Assembly: GCF_002632825.1 (NCBI RefSeq)
Contig: NZ_NJAJ01000036.1
Span: 1 to 37,056, forward strand
Length of the DNA: 37,056 nucleotides
DNA from: Xenorhabdus stockiae
Lineage (GTDB): Bacteria > Pseudomonadota > Gammaproteobacteria > Enterobacterales > Enterobacteriaceae
Direction: 5' to 3'
Positions within the stretch are counted from its first letter, which is position 1, and each line of letters begins with the position of its first letter. This document shows, one piece after another, positions 23,583 through 33,070 of this stretch. Below the pieces are notes generated by a model. The model saw nothing but the letters and a program-made list of their open reading frames with translations, did not search any database and was not told the origin of the DNA. Position numbers and translations under genes: made by a program.

Positions 23583-23849
23583 ATGGCGGAAATCCCTTAC
23601 ACCAAAGGCCCTCATGATGATGAAACCATCCCTCATGAAGTCATCAGTATCATGGTGGATGAAGAAATTACCCTCCATGCGGCATGGCGTATCTATCGTG
23701 GTTTATCACAAACCGAAGTGGCTGAAAAATTGGGTGTAAAGCAAGCTGCTGTTTCCCAGTTTGAAAAAGCAGAACGCCCCCGTCAGGTTACCTTGGAAAA
23801 ACTGGCGGCACTTTATGAATGCAGGCCAACACAGTTAACACTGGATTAA
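23583..23849 (+). CDS. Small Xre-type helix-turn-helix protein, lone antitoxin-like regulator
   Basis: This is an 88-residue protein with a helix-turn-helix at about residues 38-65: WRIYRGLSQTEVAEKLGV, then QAAVSQFEKAERPRQVTLEK. That matches antitoxins of type II pairs whose toxin is RelE-like, but no toxin gene is seen nearby. GGAGA lies six bases before the ATG. It sits alone in the tail operon with its own terminator, so it looks like an inserted accessory gene or what is left of a pair. Confidence 0.82.
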   Translation: MAEIPYTKGPHDDETIPHEVISIMVDEEITLHAAWRIYRGLSQTEVAEKLGVKQAAVSQFEKAERPRQVTLEKLAALYECRPTQLTLD

Positions 23850-23883
23850 CCGCAATCCCTTTCTATGGGATACGTAATTGCAC

Positions 23884-23907
23884 AAACCCGCTTCGGCGGG
23901 TTTTTTT
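23884..23907 (+). terminator. Intrinsic terminator after the lone Xre gene
   Basis: AAACCCGC (23884-23891) pairs perfectly with GCGGGTTT (23896-23903) across a TTCG loop, with T residues beyond. Confidence 0.8.
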
Positions 23908-23918
23908 ATGGGTGAAAT

Positions 23919-24254
23919 ATGACAAAACCAGAATTTATCTGGCGACCGCAGGATAACTATGAGGTCAGCCATGAACCGCGTGTCAAAGTAATTAAGTTTG
24001 GCGATGGCTACGAGCAGCGCATCAAAGATGGCATCAATAACCAGTTAAAACGCTACCAGCTTAATTTTGCCGGGAGTGCTGATACCGGGCGGGCGATTGA
24101 TGCGTTCTTACGCGCACGGGGTGCGGTGGAATCGTTTGTCTGGCGAAGTAGTGATGATAATCAATTGCGCACGTTTGTGTGTCGTTCGTGGACGGTCAAC
24201 CGCCATCGGGTGCGCTGGTCAGTCAGTTGTGTGTTTGAGGAGGTCGTGGCATGA
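23919..24254 (+). CDS. M: Minor tail protein M (lambda gpM-like)
   Basis: This is a 111-residue protein of the Phage_min_tail family. The typical pattern is present: FIWRPQDNYEVSHEPRVKVI, KFGDGYEQRIKDGINNQ, then FLRARGAVESFVWR and VRWSVSCVFEEV near the end. gpM acts at the tail tip. The stop overlaps the next start as ATGA (24251-24254). Confidence 0.92.
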   Translation: MTKPEFIWRPQDNYEVSHEPRVKVIKFGDGYEQRIKDGINNQLKRYQLNFAGSADTGRAIDAFLRARGAVESFVWRSSDDNQLRTFVCRSWTVNRHRVRWSVSCVFEEVVA

Positions 24255-24955
24255 GAGACATCCCGAAAGCAATGCGGGTGGCCGTCACTGAACTGGGCCA
24301 GAACGCGATCCTGAATCTGTATGAAATCGATTTAACGATGTTTGGGGGCGATGTCTACCGTTTCCATGATGGCATGAACGGCAAATTACAGCCGGTCATC
24401 TGGCAGGGGCTGCGCTATGAGCCGTATCCGGTGGAGGTGACCGGGTTTGAAATGAGTGGCAAAGGCCCCAGCTCCCGACCGAAGATGGTGTTTGCCAATA
24501 TCAATGGGTTGCTGACCGCCATCAATCAGGATTTCAATGATGCGCTGGGCGCGGTGGTCACCCGCCGTCAGGTGCCGGAGTTGTATCTGGATGCGGTCAA
24601 CTTTCCGAATGGCAACCCACAGGCCGATCCGACCCGTGAGGTGGTCAGCAAATACCTGATAGAACAGAAGCAGGATGCCAACGCGGATTTCGTGACCTAC
24701 ATCCTGGCTTTACCCAGTGAAACGGATGGGGCGCTCATTCCGGCGCGGGTGATTCAGGCGGATATCTGTTGCTGGCAGTACCGTTCCGCCGATTGTGGCT
24801 ATGACGGCCCACCGGTAGCCGATGAAAAAGACCAGCCCATCACTCATCCCTTGAAAGACCGCTGCTCAAAGAAATACAGCGGTTGCACGCTGCGCTATCC
24901 CCGTCCTTTGTCTATGCCCTTTGGCGGTTTTTTAGGCGCGAACAGGTTAGGTTAA
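24251..24955 (+). CDS. L: Minor tail protein L (lambda gpL-like)
   Basis: This is a 234-residue tail tip protein. Cysteines at 173, 174, 182, 205 and 212 lie in the order seen in lambda gpL, whose four cysteines hold an iron-sulfur cluster; either C173 or C174 would be extra. FEMSGKGPSSRPKMVFANIN and the C-terminal PFGGFLGANRLG fit the family. The start overlaps the M gene. Confidence 0.92.
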   Translation: MRDIPKAMRVAVTELGQNAILNLYEIDLTMFGGDVYRFHDGMNGKLQPVIWQGLRYEPYPVEVTGFEMSGKGPSSRPKMVFANINGLLTAINQDFNDALGAVVTRRQVPELYLDAVNFPNGNPQADPTREVVSKYLIEQKQDANADFVTYILALPSETDGALIPARVIQADICCWQYRSADCGYDGPPVADEKDQPITHPLKDRCSKKYSGCTLRYPRPLSMPFGGFLGANRLG

Positions 24956-24957
24956 TC

Positions 24958-25671
24958 ATGATTGAACACCACATTATCGCCCACGCGAAAGCGGAAGGGG
25001 TGAGGGAAGCGTGCGGCCTGATTGCCGGGGGGCGCTATTTCCCGTGCCGCAATATTTCACCGGATCCTGAGCACTATTTTGACATTAACCCCGATGACTG
25101 GATAACGGCAGAGTGCTTTGCCGATATCGAGGCCATTGTGCACAGTCACCCCAATGGCAAGCTGCGATTAAGTACCGCCGACCGCACACAGCAACTCAAG
25201 ACGGGCCTGCCGTGGTGGTTGGCTTGTGGTGATCGGGTGCACCAATTTCGCCCGGTGCCGCGTTTATTAGGCCGGGCATTTCTCCACGGGACACAGGACT
25301 GCTATTCGTTGATCCGCGATGCCTATCATCTGGCAGGCATCGAATTAGACGATATTCCTCGTGACGATGCGTGGTGGAACGCGGGGCAGAACCTTTATCT
25401 CGATAACAGCTTAAGTCAGGGCTTTGAACAGGTGGATGAAATCCAGCCCGGCGACATCATTCTCATTTGTCTGGGGAGTCAGACGCCCTGCCACGGGGCG
25501 ATTTACCTCGGCAATCAGCAAATTCTGCATCACAGGCCAGATCGCATCAGCAAGCGCGATGTTTACGGTGGTTACTGGCTCAACTACACACATTCAGTCT
25601 GGAGACATCCACAATGGTCAAGTTACAGCTTGGAGGCCATCTTCGAAGATTTGGCCGTCGTTATGAGTTAG
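24958..25671 (+). CDS. K: Tail assembly protein K (JAMM plus NlpC/P60)
   Basis: This 237-residue protein has two domains, as in lambda gpK. The JAMM/MPN metal-binding motif is complete: H62, H64, S72 and D75 in HSHPNGKLRLSTAD. The NlpC/P60 domain has a candidate triad of C115 (TQDCYSLIRDAY), H179 (PCHGAIYLG) and H191. It would help tip assembly and may cut peptidoglycan crosslinks during entry. ATG 24958 is the start of the homology; the frame runs upstream within L. It overlaps the I gene by 58 bases. Confidence 0.92.
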   Translation: MIEHHIIAHAKAEGVREACGLIAGGRYFPCRNISPDPEHYFDINPDDWITAECFADIEAIVHSHPNGKLRLSTADRTQQLKTGLPWWLACGDRVHQFRPVPRLLGRAFLHGTQDCYSLIRDAYHLAGIELDDIPRDDAWWNAGQNLYLDNSLSQGFEQVDEIQPGDIILICLGSQTPCHGAIYLGNQQILHHRPDRISKRDVYGGYWLNYTHSVWRHPQWSSYSLEAIFEDLAVVMS

Positions 25672-26192
25672 AGGTGCGTGACGCGGCAGAAGCGGTCAGG
25701 TGCCTGTGTTATCAGTTAACAGGGTTCCAGCAGGCGCTGGCTGACGGGCAGTTCCGTATCCGCATTGCCGGGCGGGATATGACAACGCAATCCATTCCGG
25801 CAGGCATGAATCACCCGCTGAATGACGGCGATACGGTCACGATTGTGCCTGTGGTTAAAGGGGCTGGTGGAAATAGCGCGGGGATAGGCATGGCGGTGCT
25901 GGGCGTGGTGGCGATTGCTGCGGCATTCTGGACGGGCGGTGCGTCGATTGCCATGTGGAGTGCTTACACGGCGGGGCTGGCGATGGCGGGGGTGGCACTG
26001 CTGGCGGCTGGGATGGCGACCATGCTGACCAAAATGCCGGAGAATCCGTCGATGGGTTCCAGCAAAACCGAGGGCAACCGCTATTTCAGTTCACTGGAAA
26101 ACCGTATCGGGCAGGGTTATCCGGTGCCCATTGCTTACGGTGAGCTGGTGGTGGGGTCGAACGTGATTTCTCAGGGTCTGGAGACAGAATAA
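25614..26192 (+). CDS. I: Tail assembly protein I (lambda gpI-like)
   Basis: This is a 192-residue protein of the lambda gpI family, needed for tail tip assembly. It begins MVKLQLGGHLRRFGRRYEL, with the typical NDGDTVTIVPVVKGA and a long glycine- and alanine-rich hydrophobic region (GIGMAVLGVVAIAAAFW onward). The C-terminal tail (ENPSMGSSKTEGNRYFSSLE and YPVPIAYGELVVGS) matches the family. The start at 25614 follows GGAG. It joins the J gene as TAATG. Confidence 0.9.
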   Translation: MVKLQLGGHLRRFGRRYELEVRDAAEAVRCLCYQLTGFQQALADGQFRIRIAGRDMTTQSIPAGMNHPLNDGDTVTIVPVVKGAGGNSAGIGMAVLGVVAIAAAFWTGGASIAMWSAYTAGLAMAGVALLAAGMATMLTKMPENPSMGSSKTEGNRYFSSLENRIGQGYPVPIAYGELVVGSNVISQGLETE

Positions 26193-29100
26193 TGGCTAAA
26201 GGTGGCGGCAAGGGCAGTACCCCGAAACTGCTGGATGATAATCTGAAGAATAAGCAGTTTCTGAACATTGTTGATCTGATTAGTGAGGGACAGATTGAAG
26301 GGCCGGTCGGTGGCCTGCAGGGGTTCAGGATTAACGGCACGCCGGTTGTGGATAAGAGCGGTAATCCCAATATCCACGGCGTCACTGTCCAGTGGCGGGC
26401 GGGGACGCAATCGCAGGAGCCGTTAAGCGAGTATCCGTTTGTCGAAAGTGAAATTCCGGTCAGTGTTGAAGTCAAGAAAGACATGCCGATACTCCGATCG
26501 GTATCGAACCGTGATGTGGACAGGATCAGGTTTACCGTGGGCGTTAGCCAGCTTGTTAAGACTGATGATAAGGGTAATCAGGAAAACAGCTCGGTACAAC
26601 TGTCTATCGATGTGAATGACGGTTCTGGCTGGTATAACGCTAAGTTTGTGCATATCGGCCCGGCAAAAATCAGCGGGCAATATCTGGAATCTCACACTAT
26701 TGACGCCCCGAAGAAAAAGCCGTTCCAGATCCGGGTGTCGCGTTTAACCGAGGACAGCAAAAGCGACCGGCTGCGGAATGGCACAGTCTGGGCCAGTTAT
26801 ACCGAAATTACCGATACCCTGATGAGCTACCCGAACAGTGCGGTGGTGGGAATGCGCATTGACCGCTCACTGTTTGCCGATACCCCTAAGCGTACCTATC
26901 ATATCAAGGGCATGATTGTTCAGGTGCCGGATAATTACTTCCCTGATACGCGGGAGTATAAAGGCGTCTGGACAGGGCGTTTCAAGCCTGCTTACACCAA
27001 TAACCCGGCATGGATATTCTACGATTTGGTGACCAACACCCGTTATGGCATCGGGAAGCTGATGGGGTCGTTTGGCTGTGACAAGTTCGCCCTGTATGCC
27101 ATCGCGCAATATTGTGATCAGCTTGTGCCGGATGGCTTTGGGGGGATGGAACCCCGATTTACTTGTAATGCCTATATTGCAAACCAGCGTAAGGCACGGG
27201 ATGTGCTGGATGATCTGGCTTCGGTCTTTCGTGGGATGCAGGTCTGGAATGGGTTGCAACTGACCTGCTTTCAGGACCGGCCCACGGATCCGGTCTGGAC
27301 ATTCACCAATGCCAACGTGGTCGAGGGCAAATTTAACTACAGTGCGGCGGCAAAGAAAGCCCGGCATACGATTATTGAAGTCACCTGGGTGAACCCGGAA
27401 AACGGCTGGAAAGAAGAGCGGGAACTGATTCAGGATGATGCCTTGGTTGACCGTCTGGGCCTGAATGTTAAAAAGGTGACGGCCTTTGGGTGTACCAGCC
27501 GGGGTCAGGCACATCGGGTCGGCAGATGGATCATCGAAACCGAAAAGCTCGAAACGGATTCCGTGACATTCAGTACCGGTCGTGAAGGGATTAATTGCAT
27601 ACCGGGTGACATTGTGGAAATTGCCGATAACACCTTCGCCGCCGCGCGTATCGGTGGGCGTGTGTTGGCTTTCTCCGGTAAGAAAGTGCGTCTTGATGCG
27701 CCAGCCGAGTTTGCCTCCGGTGAGTCCGGTTATTTTTCTTATATGGGCAATGAAGGGACGTTTGTCCGGGTGGAGATTGAATCCGTCAGTGGCGATGTGG
27801 TCACCCTGAAAGACGTGCCTGCAGGATTACGTCAATGGGGTGTGTTCTCCATTGCCAAGCGATCACTGATCACCCGCTTGTTCCGGATCATGAGCATTGC
27901 CGAAGACACCAAAACAGGGCATTACAATTTTACCTGTATTCAGCATGAACCTCAGAAAGAAGCGGTTGTTGAGAACGGGGTTGATTTTCAGGGGACGCCT
28001 GCCACGCAGAATGTGATCCGTATTCCCAATATTGAACGCCTGAGCATGGCGTACATTCAGGACAGTACGCAGGTGCAGGCCCGTGCGATGTGGGCGACGA
28101 CGACATTCAACCGCAAGATCACCTTTGATGTGGCGCTCTATCGTGACAATAAAGTGGTTTCACACGGGAATACTCAAGAACTGGAATACTACTTCAGTGG
28201 GTTAGACGCGGGTGTGTATACGGTCGGTGTCCGTGCCCGTGACGACAGCGGCATGTTGGGTGATGAAGCCAAAGTGCCGATGGTGATTGGTGCCCCGGCT
28301 GCCCCTTCGGTTATCACGATAGAACCCGGCTTTTTTGAGTTGAAAGCCATTCCTTATATCAGTGCCCCCAAGACGCTGGATACGCAATTTGAGTTCTGGT
28401 TCTCAGACAGGCCAATCCCCGATATCAACGAGATTGAGACCAAAGCGGATTTTCTGGGTATTGCGAAGTTCTGGACAAAAGGGAGACTGAAAGCCGGAAC
28501 CGCCTACTGGTTCTACGTTCGCAGTGTGAATGAGTTCGGTAAATCGCACTTTGTCGAAGCACAAGGCAAGCCGGATGACCGCGCCAAAGAGATATTAGAC
28601 ATTACCGGTAAGCAGTTTCTGTCCTCTGAAAGCGGGAAACGTCTGGCGGAAAAAATTGATCTCAATGGTGAGAAAACCACGGAGCTGGAACAACGGGCGC
28701 GGGAGCTGGGCAATAAGGCGCTGAACCTTGAGCAACAGATTGGTGAGGTGGCAGAAGGGGTAATGACCAATACCCATTTCAGCACCCAGATCAGCCACAA
28801 TTTGCAAGAAGAATCACGTAACCGTAAAGCCGATATCACCCGTCTTGAGCAGGTACAGGCTGATGATAGTGCGGCACATGCCAGGTTTCAGGCGCAAATC
28901 AGTGCTGACGTAGCCGATAACCGGGCAGCAGTGCTGGATGTTAAGGAATCACAAGCCACACAAGAAAAAGCCATTGCGAAAGCGGTCAATCAGGTGAAAG
29001 CCAGCCTGAAAACCACCGACGATAATCTGGCGGATATCTCAGGGCGTGTCACCCAGAACACCGATGCTATCGCCATGGTAAGCGAAGTTCAGGCTAAGTT

Positions 29101-30304
29101 TGAGCAGACCACCCAAGCCCAGTTTGCTGCCCAGCGCAGTGATATCAGCAAAATAGAAAAGACCGTGACGGATGCTGAAAGTGCGATGTCAGAGGCGTTG
29201 ATGCAGACTTCAGCCCAGTTTAACTCACTCAGTGAACAACAGCTTGAGTCGGTAGCCCGGATTGTGCAGGTTGAAAAAGCCGTGACAACGGAGACAACGG
29301 CTCGTGCCGAAATGGGTCATCAAATCAACACCCGGCTTGGGGAGGCGGAATCCGCCATTGTGGACGTTAAAAAGAGCCAAACTGAGATAGATAAGGCGCT
29401 GGCAGAAAGTCAGACCCAGTTGCGGGCAGAAATCCAGACAGGCGATAAGCAGTTACAGGCAGGCATTGATCAGCAAGCGCAGCAGTTATCCGCTATTTAC
29501 AGTACGTTCAATGAGCAGAAAACCGCCATAGCGGATCTTGAACACGCTTCAGCGACATTACAGCAAACCCAGCAAAGCCAGTACGAAACGCAACAGTCCC
29601 AAATCACCCATCTGAACGAGACGCTCAATAATCAGGAGCGTTCACAGGCAGAATCTGCCCTGCAACTGGCGGCACAAGCCAGTGAATCCGCAGGCGAACA
29701 GCGCCAAATCCGGGCAGAAATCAGCCGGGTTGATAAAGCACGGGCGGATGATCGCCAGGCATTTGCCCTGTCGATTGACACCCTGACAGCAAAGGTGGGC
29801 GATAACACAGCGGTGCTGGAAGAAAAAGCCACGGCTGTCTTTGATATCGACGGTAACGGTCATGCCATCAAGGACATCCGGGCCGGAGTGAAATACAAGG
29901 GACAGTTTTATCAAGCCGGGATGGTTATCGGGGCTGAGGTCAAAAACGGTAAGGTGGAAACGCACTTCGGGGTACGGGCCAACCAGTTTACGGTAGTCAA
30001 TCCCACCAACGGCAAGCTGGAATCGGTTTTTATGATTAAAGACGGGCAGGTGTTTATCAAGGAGGCCTTTTTGGGTACGGCCGTGATTGACGGCGCCAAA
30101 ATCAACGATGCCTCTATCACAATGGCAAAAATTGCCGACGGACTACGTTCAGATAACTGGCCGCATGATGGCTGGAATCTGCCGAAGAATGGGGCGTTTG
30201 AGATGAAAGGCTCGTCAGGTGGGGTGCGGATCGCCCTCGATAACACCGGACTGGCGGTGTTTGATGGCAATGGCGTGTTACGGGTCAAGGTAGGAGAAAT
30301 TTAA
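26192..30304 (+). CDS. J: Host specificity / central tail tip protein J (lambda gpJ-like)
   Basis: This 1370-residue protein forms the central tail tip and recognises the host receptor. The conserved N terminus (residues 1-40, then IVDLISEGQIEGPVGGLQ) and the tail-hub region to about residue 560 match lambda J. Fibronectin-like segments follow. From about residue 800 to 1210 there is a long coiled coil rich in Q, E and A with repeated LEQQIGEV- and ITRLEQVQ-type heptads. A DUF1983 domain starts near residue 1214 (AVFDIDGNGHAIKDIRAGVK). The protein is longer than lambda J because of that coiled coil. It starts as TAATG with I and ends as TAATG with the next gene. Confidence 0.94.
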   Translation: MAKGGGKGSTPKLLDDNLKNKQFLNIVDLISEGQIEGPVGGLQGFRINGTPVVDKSGNPNIHGVTVQWRAGTQSQEPLSEYPFVESEIPVSVEVKKDMPILRSVSNRDVDRIRFTVGVSQLVKTDDKGNQENSSVQLSIDVNDGSGWYNAKFVHIGPAKISGQYLESHTIDAPKKKPFQIRVSRLTEDSKSDRLRNGTVWASYTEITDTLMSYPNSAVVGMRIDRSLFADTPKRTYHIKGMIVQVPDNYFPDTREYKGVWTGRFKPAYTNNPAWIFYDLVTNTRYGIGKLMGSFGCDKFALYAIAQYCDQLVPDGFGGMEPRFTCNAYIANQRKARDVLDDLASVFRGMQVWNGLQLTCFQDRPTDPVWTFTNANVVEGKFNYSAAAKKARHTIIEVTWVNPENGWKEERELIQDDALVDRLGLNVKKVTAFGCTSRGQAHRVGRWIIETEKLETDSVTFSTGREGINCIPGDIVEIADNTFAAARIGGRVLAFSGKKVRLDAPAEFASGESGYFSYMGNEGTFVRVEIESVSGDVVTLKDVPAGLRQWGVFSIAKRSLITRLFRIMSIAEDTKTGHYNFTCIQHEPQKEAVVENGVDFQGTPATQNVIRIPNIERLSMAYIQDSTQVQARAMWATTTFNRKITFDVALYRDNKVVSHGNTQELEYYFSGLDAGVYTVGVRARDDSGMLGDEAKVPMVIGAPAAPSVITIEPGFFELKAIPYISAPKTLDTQFEFWFSDRPIPDINEIETKADFLGIAKFWTKGRLKAGTAYWFYVRSVNEFGKSHFVEAQGKPDDRAKEILDITGKQFLSSESGKRLAEKIDLNGEKTTELEQRARELGNKALNLEQQIGEVAEGVMTNTHFSTQISHNLQEESRNRKADITRLEQVQADDSAAHARFQAQISADVADNRAAVLDVKESQATQEKAIAKAVNQVKASLKTTDDNLADISGRVTQNTDAIAMVSEVQAKFEQTTQAQFAAQRSDISKIEKTVTDAESAMSEALMQTSAQFNSLSEQQLESVARIVQVEKAVTTETTARAEMGHQINTRLGEAESAIVDVKKSQTEIDKALAESQTQLRAEIQTGDKQLQAGIDQQAQQLSAIYSTFNEQKTAIADLEHASATLQQTQQSQYETQQSQITHLNETLNNQERSQAESALQLAAQASESAGEQRQIRAEISRVDKARADDRQAFALSIDTLTAKVGDNTAVLEEKATAVFDIDGNGHAIKDIRAGVKYKGQFYQAGMVIGAEVKNGKVETHFGVRANQFTVVNPTNGKLESVFMIKDGQVFIKEAFLGTAVIDGAKINDASITMAKIADGLRSDNWPHDGWNLPKNGAFEMKGSSGGVRIALDNTGLAVFDGNGVLRVKVGEI

Positions 30305-31338
30305 TGAGTGACATCGGATTATTAGTCCATCCCGGTGACGGCGGTAAACCGTATCGACTGGATTCAGAACGCGCGCAGACCCTGAGCCTGATACGCACAA
30401 TAGCGGTCGATTTGCACGGTGATTACCGTAAGCAGGGCTGGCAACAATCCCGTCATATTCCCGAAGCCAAAGATTTTAATATTGTCCTGATACCGACCAA
30501 AACGGTGATGGTGGGGCAGGATGGCAACGTCTCTGCCATTGTCGATATCCGAATCCATAACATCCGCATGGAAGGGGAGTATCTGCGTTTTGAATACAGT
30601 GACAGCCCCAATGGTAAACCCGACTGGTATGGCAATGTCACCGGCTGGTTTGATCCCTTTTTTGAACACGACCAGAATTTCTCTATTCAGGTGTGTGGCT
30701 ATCCCAAGCATCGAGAATCCTTTGGCATTCAACTGGCGGGCATGAATGGGATTGCTACCCTGTCCAATCAGAACCGGATGGGCTATTGCGTTTACCGGGG
30801 CAAAGTGAATCTGGGTCGTTTTGGACAATGGCGGGTGCCGGATGCCATCCCGAACCGCGAACAGTGTCTGGTGTTTGCCCGGACGGAAACGTCGGGGGCC
30901 GCTGTTGGCATGAATCACGATAAAGTCATGATGAACAATGACGTGCCTTGCGAGGTCTATGTCGTGATTTTCTCCAGCGGTTTCTCCCTCAAGAAGCCTG
31001 ATGTGGGCGTGGCGGTGTATAACGCCTCCGGGGAGATGACCTACTCGTCTTATTACACGCCGTTCTTTTTAGGCGAAATGATCCCCGTCAGAAACGGCAG
31101 CGGCTCAGCTCAAAGCATTTCCCGACCCATGATACACCTTAACCGGCTGGCAAAGCTGGCTAAGAATATCCGGGGAAACAGCTGGCGCTTTGCCGATTCC
31201 GGTTTCAGCTTCTCAGGCAGCACCATTTCGGTGAGCGAAGCCGGAAAAATGGACTTTCACTATTTTCAGGTTAACTGGTTCAGCTACAAACCCATCAACT
31301 ACGACATCTACGCGATTAATTTCGACGACTACTTCTAA
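30304..31338 (+). CDS. Tail accessory protein (DUF6453-like)
   Basis: This is a 344-residue protein following J with a 1-base overlap. It looks like the DUF6453 group of phage tail proteins: an early MSDIGLLVHPGDGGKPYRLD, IHNIRMEGEYLRFEYSD in the middle, and SWRFADSGFSFSGSTISVSE with several tyrosine-rich strands near the end. It has no enzymatic motif. It is most likely a tail tip or side-fibre base protein that works with J and the fibre; this is inferred from position. Confidence 0.75.
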   Translation: MSDIGLLVHPGDGGKPYRLDSERAQTLSLIRTIAVDLHGDYRKQGWQQSRHIPEAKDFNIVLIPTKTVMVGQDGNVSAIVDIRIHNIRMEGEYLRFEYSDSPNGKPDWYGNVTGWFDPFFEHDQNFSIQVCGYPKHRESFGIQLAGMNGIATLSNQNRMGYCVYRGKVNLGRFGQWRVPDAIPNREQCLVFARTETSGAAVGMNHDKVMMNNDVPCEVYVVIFSSGFSLKKPDVGVAVYNASGEMTYSSYYTPFFLGEMIPVRNGSGSAQSISRPMIHLNRLAKLAKNIRGNSWRFADSGFSFSGSTISVSEAGKMDFHYFQVNWFSYKPINYDIYAINFDDYF

Positions 31339-31358
31339 TTTACTCTTTTCAGGAATTT

Positions 31359-32582
31359 ATGATGATTTACACACAAGGCACCCTTTCCACGGTGTCCGGC
31401 TCGGCGATTGTCCGGGGTACGGGTACAAAATTTAAAGACAACCTGAGCGGGATTGCGCCGGGGCAGGTGATACTCATCCAGTCTGGTAGCAGTAATTTAC
31501 TGCATATGATTCAGGCCGTGAATTCCGATACGGAACTGGTATTGGCGGATACGGCCAAAACCACGCTGAATAACGTTACTTACCAGATCCAGACGACGGT
31601 GCCTAACTCTATTTCTGATGGTGTCCGGCATATGTGCGCTATTAACAGCAATATCATCCAGTTCTTGCAGAATATGGATCAATGGATGACGCAGAACGGA
31701 GCGGTGGAGGTAACGCTGCCGAATGGACAGACGGTGCCACTGCAATCTATACGAACATTGCAGGCGGCGATGGATGACAAACTGAATAAATCCCAGAATG
31801 GGACGGATATTCCGAATAAAGCGGCGTTTGTGAGGAATATTGGGTTAGAGGGTGCAGTCATTCAGAATGCTTCTGGGGTTCAATTCGCTGGTCAAGTGAT
31901 AGCGGTTGGCGATGGGTATACTAATTTTTTGGCAAAACACGCGGGAACCGGACTAGCAGTTAATTTTGGGACGCAAGGTGAGTATGGATACGTCATTATC
32001 CAAAAGGGAAGAGAAACGTTGAGTAATTATCTTTTCCCTGAAGGCGTTCATGGAAATGTTTTAGCAATGGGGTGGGGAGGGAATGTTTATGCAGGTCAGG
32101 ATGGTATTATCAGAAAATCCTCCCCTATCATTCAAATCCATCCCGATGGTAAATTCGAAACTAATGACGAATCCGAAGGCGCAATCGTCTCTAAACTCGG
32201 CCTCGGTCATTATCAGGTGACAGGTGTGCTAGGCTATAACGCCGATGGCGCATGGGGTGTACATGGGGGTATTTCCTCGCCGAAGAACAACAACGGGCTG
32301 GAACTTATTTACATTGATGACAAGGTGAACAAGGACGGCAGTATCACGATTGAAACCTTTCATCGTCAGCATAGTCATTTACCGGTACGCTTTCAGAATA
32401 AGCGGATAAAAGCTATTGTGAACGGGGAGAAGGTGTTCTATCAGGATGGTGAACCGTGCGATATCCCCGAAGGTTGCCGTTTGGATGTCCGTGTCCAGAT
32501 GCCAGAAAATTCGGTGTGGAATATGAAGCAGAAGGCGGCAGAGGTTGTCACTGATAGTGATCAGGTTGAATTGGTGGAGTAA
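31359..32582 (+). CDS. Tail fibre protein, forward orientation
   Basis: This is a 407-residue fibre protein. The N-terminal MIYTQGTLSTVSGSAIVRGT block to about residue 95 is a typical base domain of phage tail fibres. A short linker TDIPNKAAFVRNIGL follows, then a C-terminal receptor domain with SPIIQIHPDGKFETNDESEG, ITIETFHRQHS and LDVRVQMPENS. This receptor domain is shared with the minus-strand fibre at 33071-34078. A second ATG three bases downstream (31362) has better spacing to AGGAA. A hairpin terminator follows the gene. Confidence 0.85.
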   Translation: MMIYTQGTLSTVSGSAIVRGTGTKFKDNLSGIAPGQVILIQSGSSNLLHMIQAVNSDTELVLADTAKTTLNNVTYQIQTTVPNSISDGVRHMCAINSNIIQFLQNMDQWMTQNGAVEVTLPNGQTVPLQSIRTLQAAMDDKLNKSQNGTDIPNKAAFVRNIGLEGAVIQNASGVQFAGQVIAVGDGYTNFLAKHAGTGLAVNFGTQGEYGYVIIQKGRETLSNYLFPEGVHGNVLAMGWGGNVYAGQDGIIRKSSPIIQIHPDGKFETNDESEGAIVSKLGLGHYQVTGVLGYNADGAWGVHGGISSPKNNNGLELIYIDDKVNKDGSITIETFHRQHSHLPVRFQNKRIKAIVNGEKVFYQDGEPCDIPEGCRLDVRVQMPENSVWNMKQKAAEVVTDSDQVELVE

Positions 32583-32592
32583 GGGAATGGTT

Positions 32593-32614
32593 AACCCGCA
32601 AGAAGTTGCGGGTT
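32593..32614. terminator. Hairpin between the forward fibre and the minus-strand lectin
   Basis: AACCCGCAA (32593-32601) and TTGCGGGTT (32606-32614) form a perfect 9-bp stem with a GAAG loop. It lies between convergent genes and is probably a bidirectional terminator, although the T tracts are weak. Confidence 0.6.
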
Positions 32615-32625
32615 GAGTAATTTCG

Positions 32626-33018
32626 CTATCTATCTATTTCTTCAAGGTCATCTAAAATATCTGGAGATTCCACTAAGATATCAACCAAAAATTCACCTGA
32701 ATTGTTACCATATTGACCCGGAGTATCGTCAAATAATAATATTAGTTCCCCATCAACGGGAACCCTTCTACGTAATACACCATTTCCTATTTTGTAAGTT
32801 TTGTTGGAGATTTTTACAAGTAAAGACAAAGTGGGTTCTGCAGGTTGGTAGATTGGCATAGTTCCTTCTGGTGCTGCGTATTCATGGTTAGTAGCGCTAC
32901 CATATTTTACCCACCCCTTAGCAACGACAGATATCACATCACCTGCTTTAAGCAAAAGCCCTGTAGGTTGACCTTGTTCAAGGTTAGCAGGGACAGTTCC
33001 AGACCAGTCATTCAACAT
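32626..33018 (-). CDS. PA-IL (LecA)/PllA-like lectin
   Basis: This is a 130-residue lectin with clear resemblance to PA-IL of Pseudomonas and PllA of Photorhabdus. The pattern DWSGTVPANLEQGQPTG, AGDVISVVAKGWVKYG and LFDDTPGQYGNNSGEF matches those families. Side-chain calcium ligands are kept: D98, N105 and N106 line up with D100, N107 and N108 of LecA; Y39 lines up with Y36, and Q102 takes the place of T104. The sugar-contact region differs: the positions of LecA H50 and Q53 appear as A and E here, so specificity may differ. GGAGG precedes the start by six bases. It is probably co-transcribed with the upstream minus-strand fibre. Confidence 0.87.
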   Translation of the reverse strand: MLNDWSGTVPANLEQGQPTGLLLKAGDVISVVAKGWVKYGSATNHEYAAPEGTMPIYQPAEPTLSLLVKISNKTYKIGNGVLRRRVPVDGELILLFDDTPGQYGNNSGEFLVDILVESPDILDDLEEIDR

Positions 33019-33070
33019 AGTATTACCTCCAAATTATATTTTGAAAGTGGCAGAGGAATTAAGATTGTGA

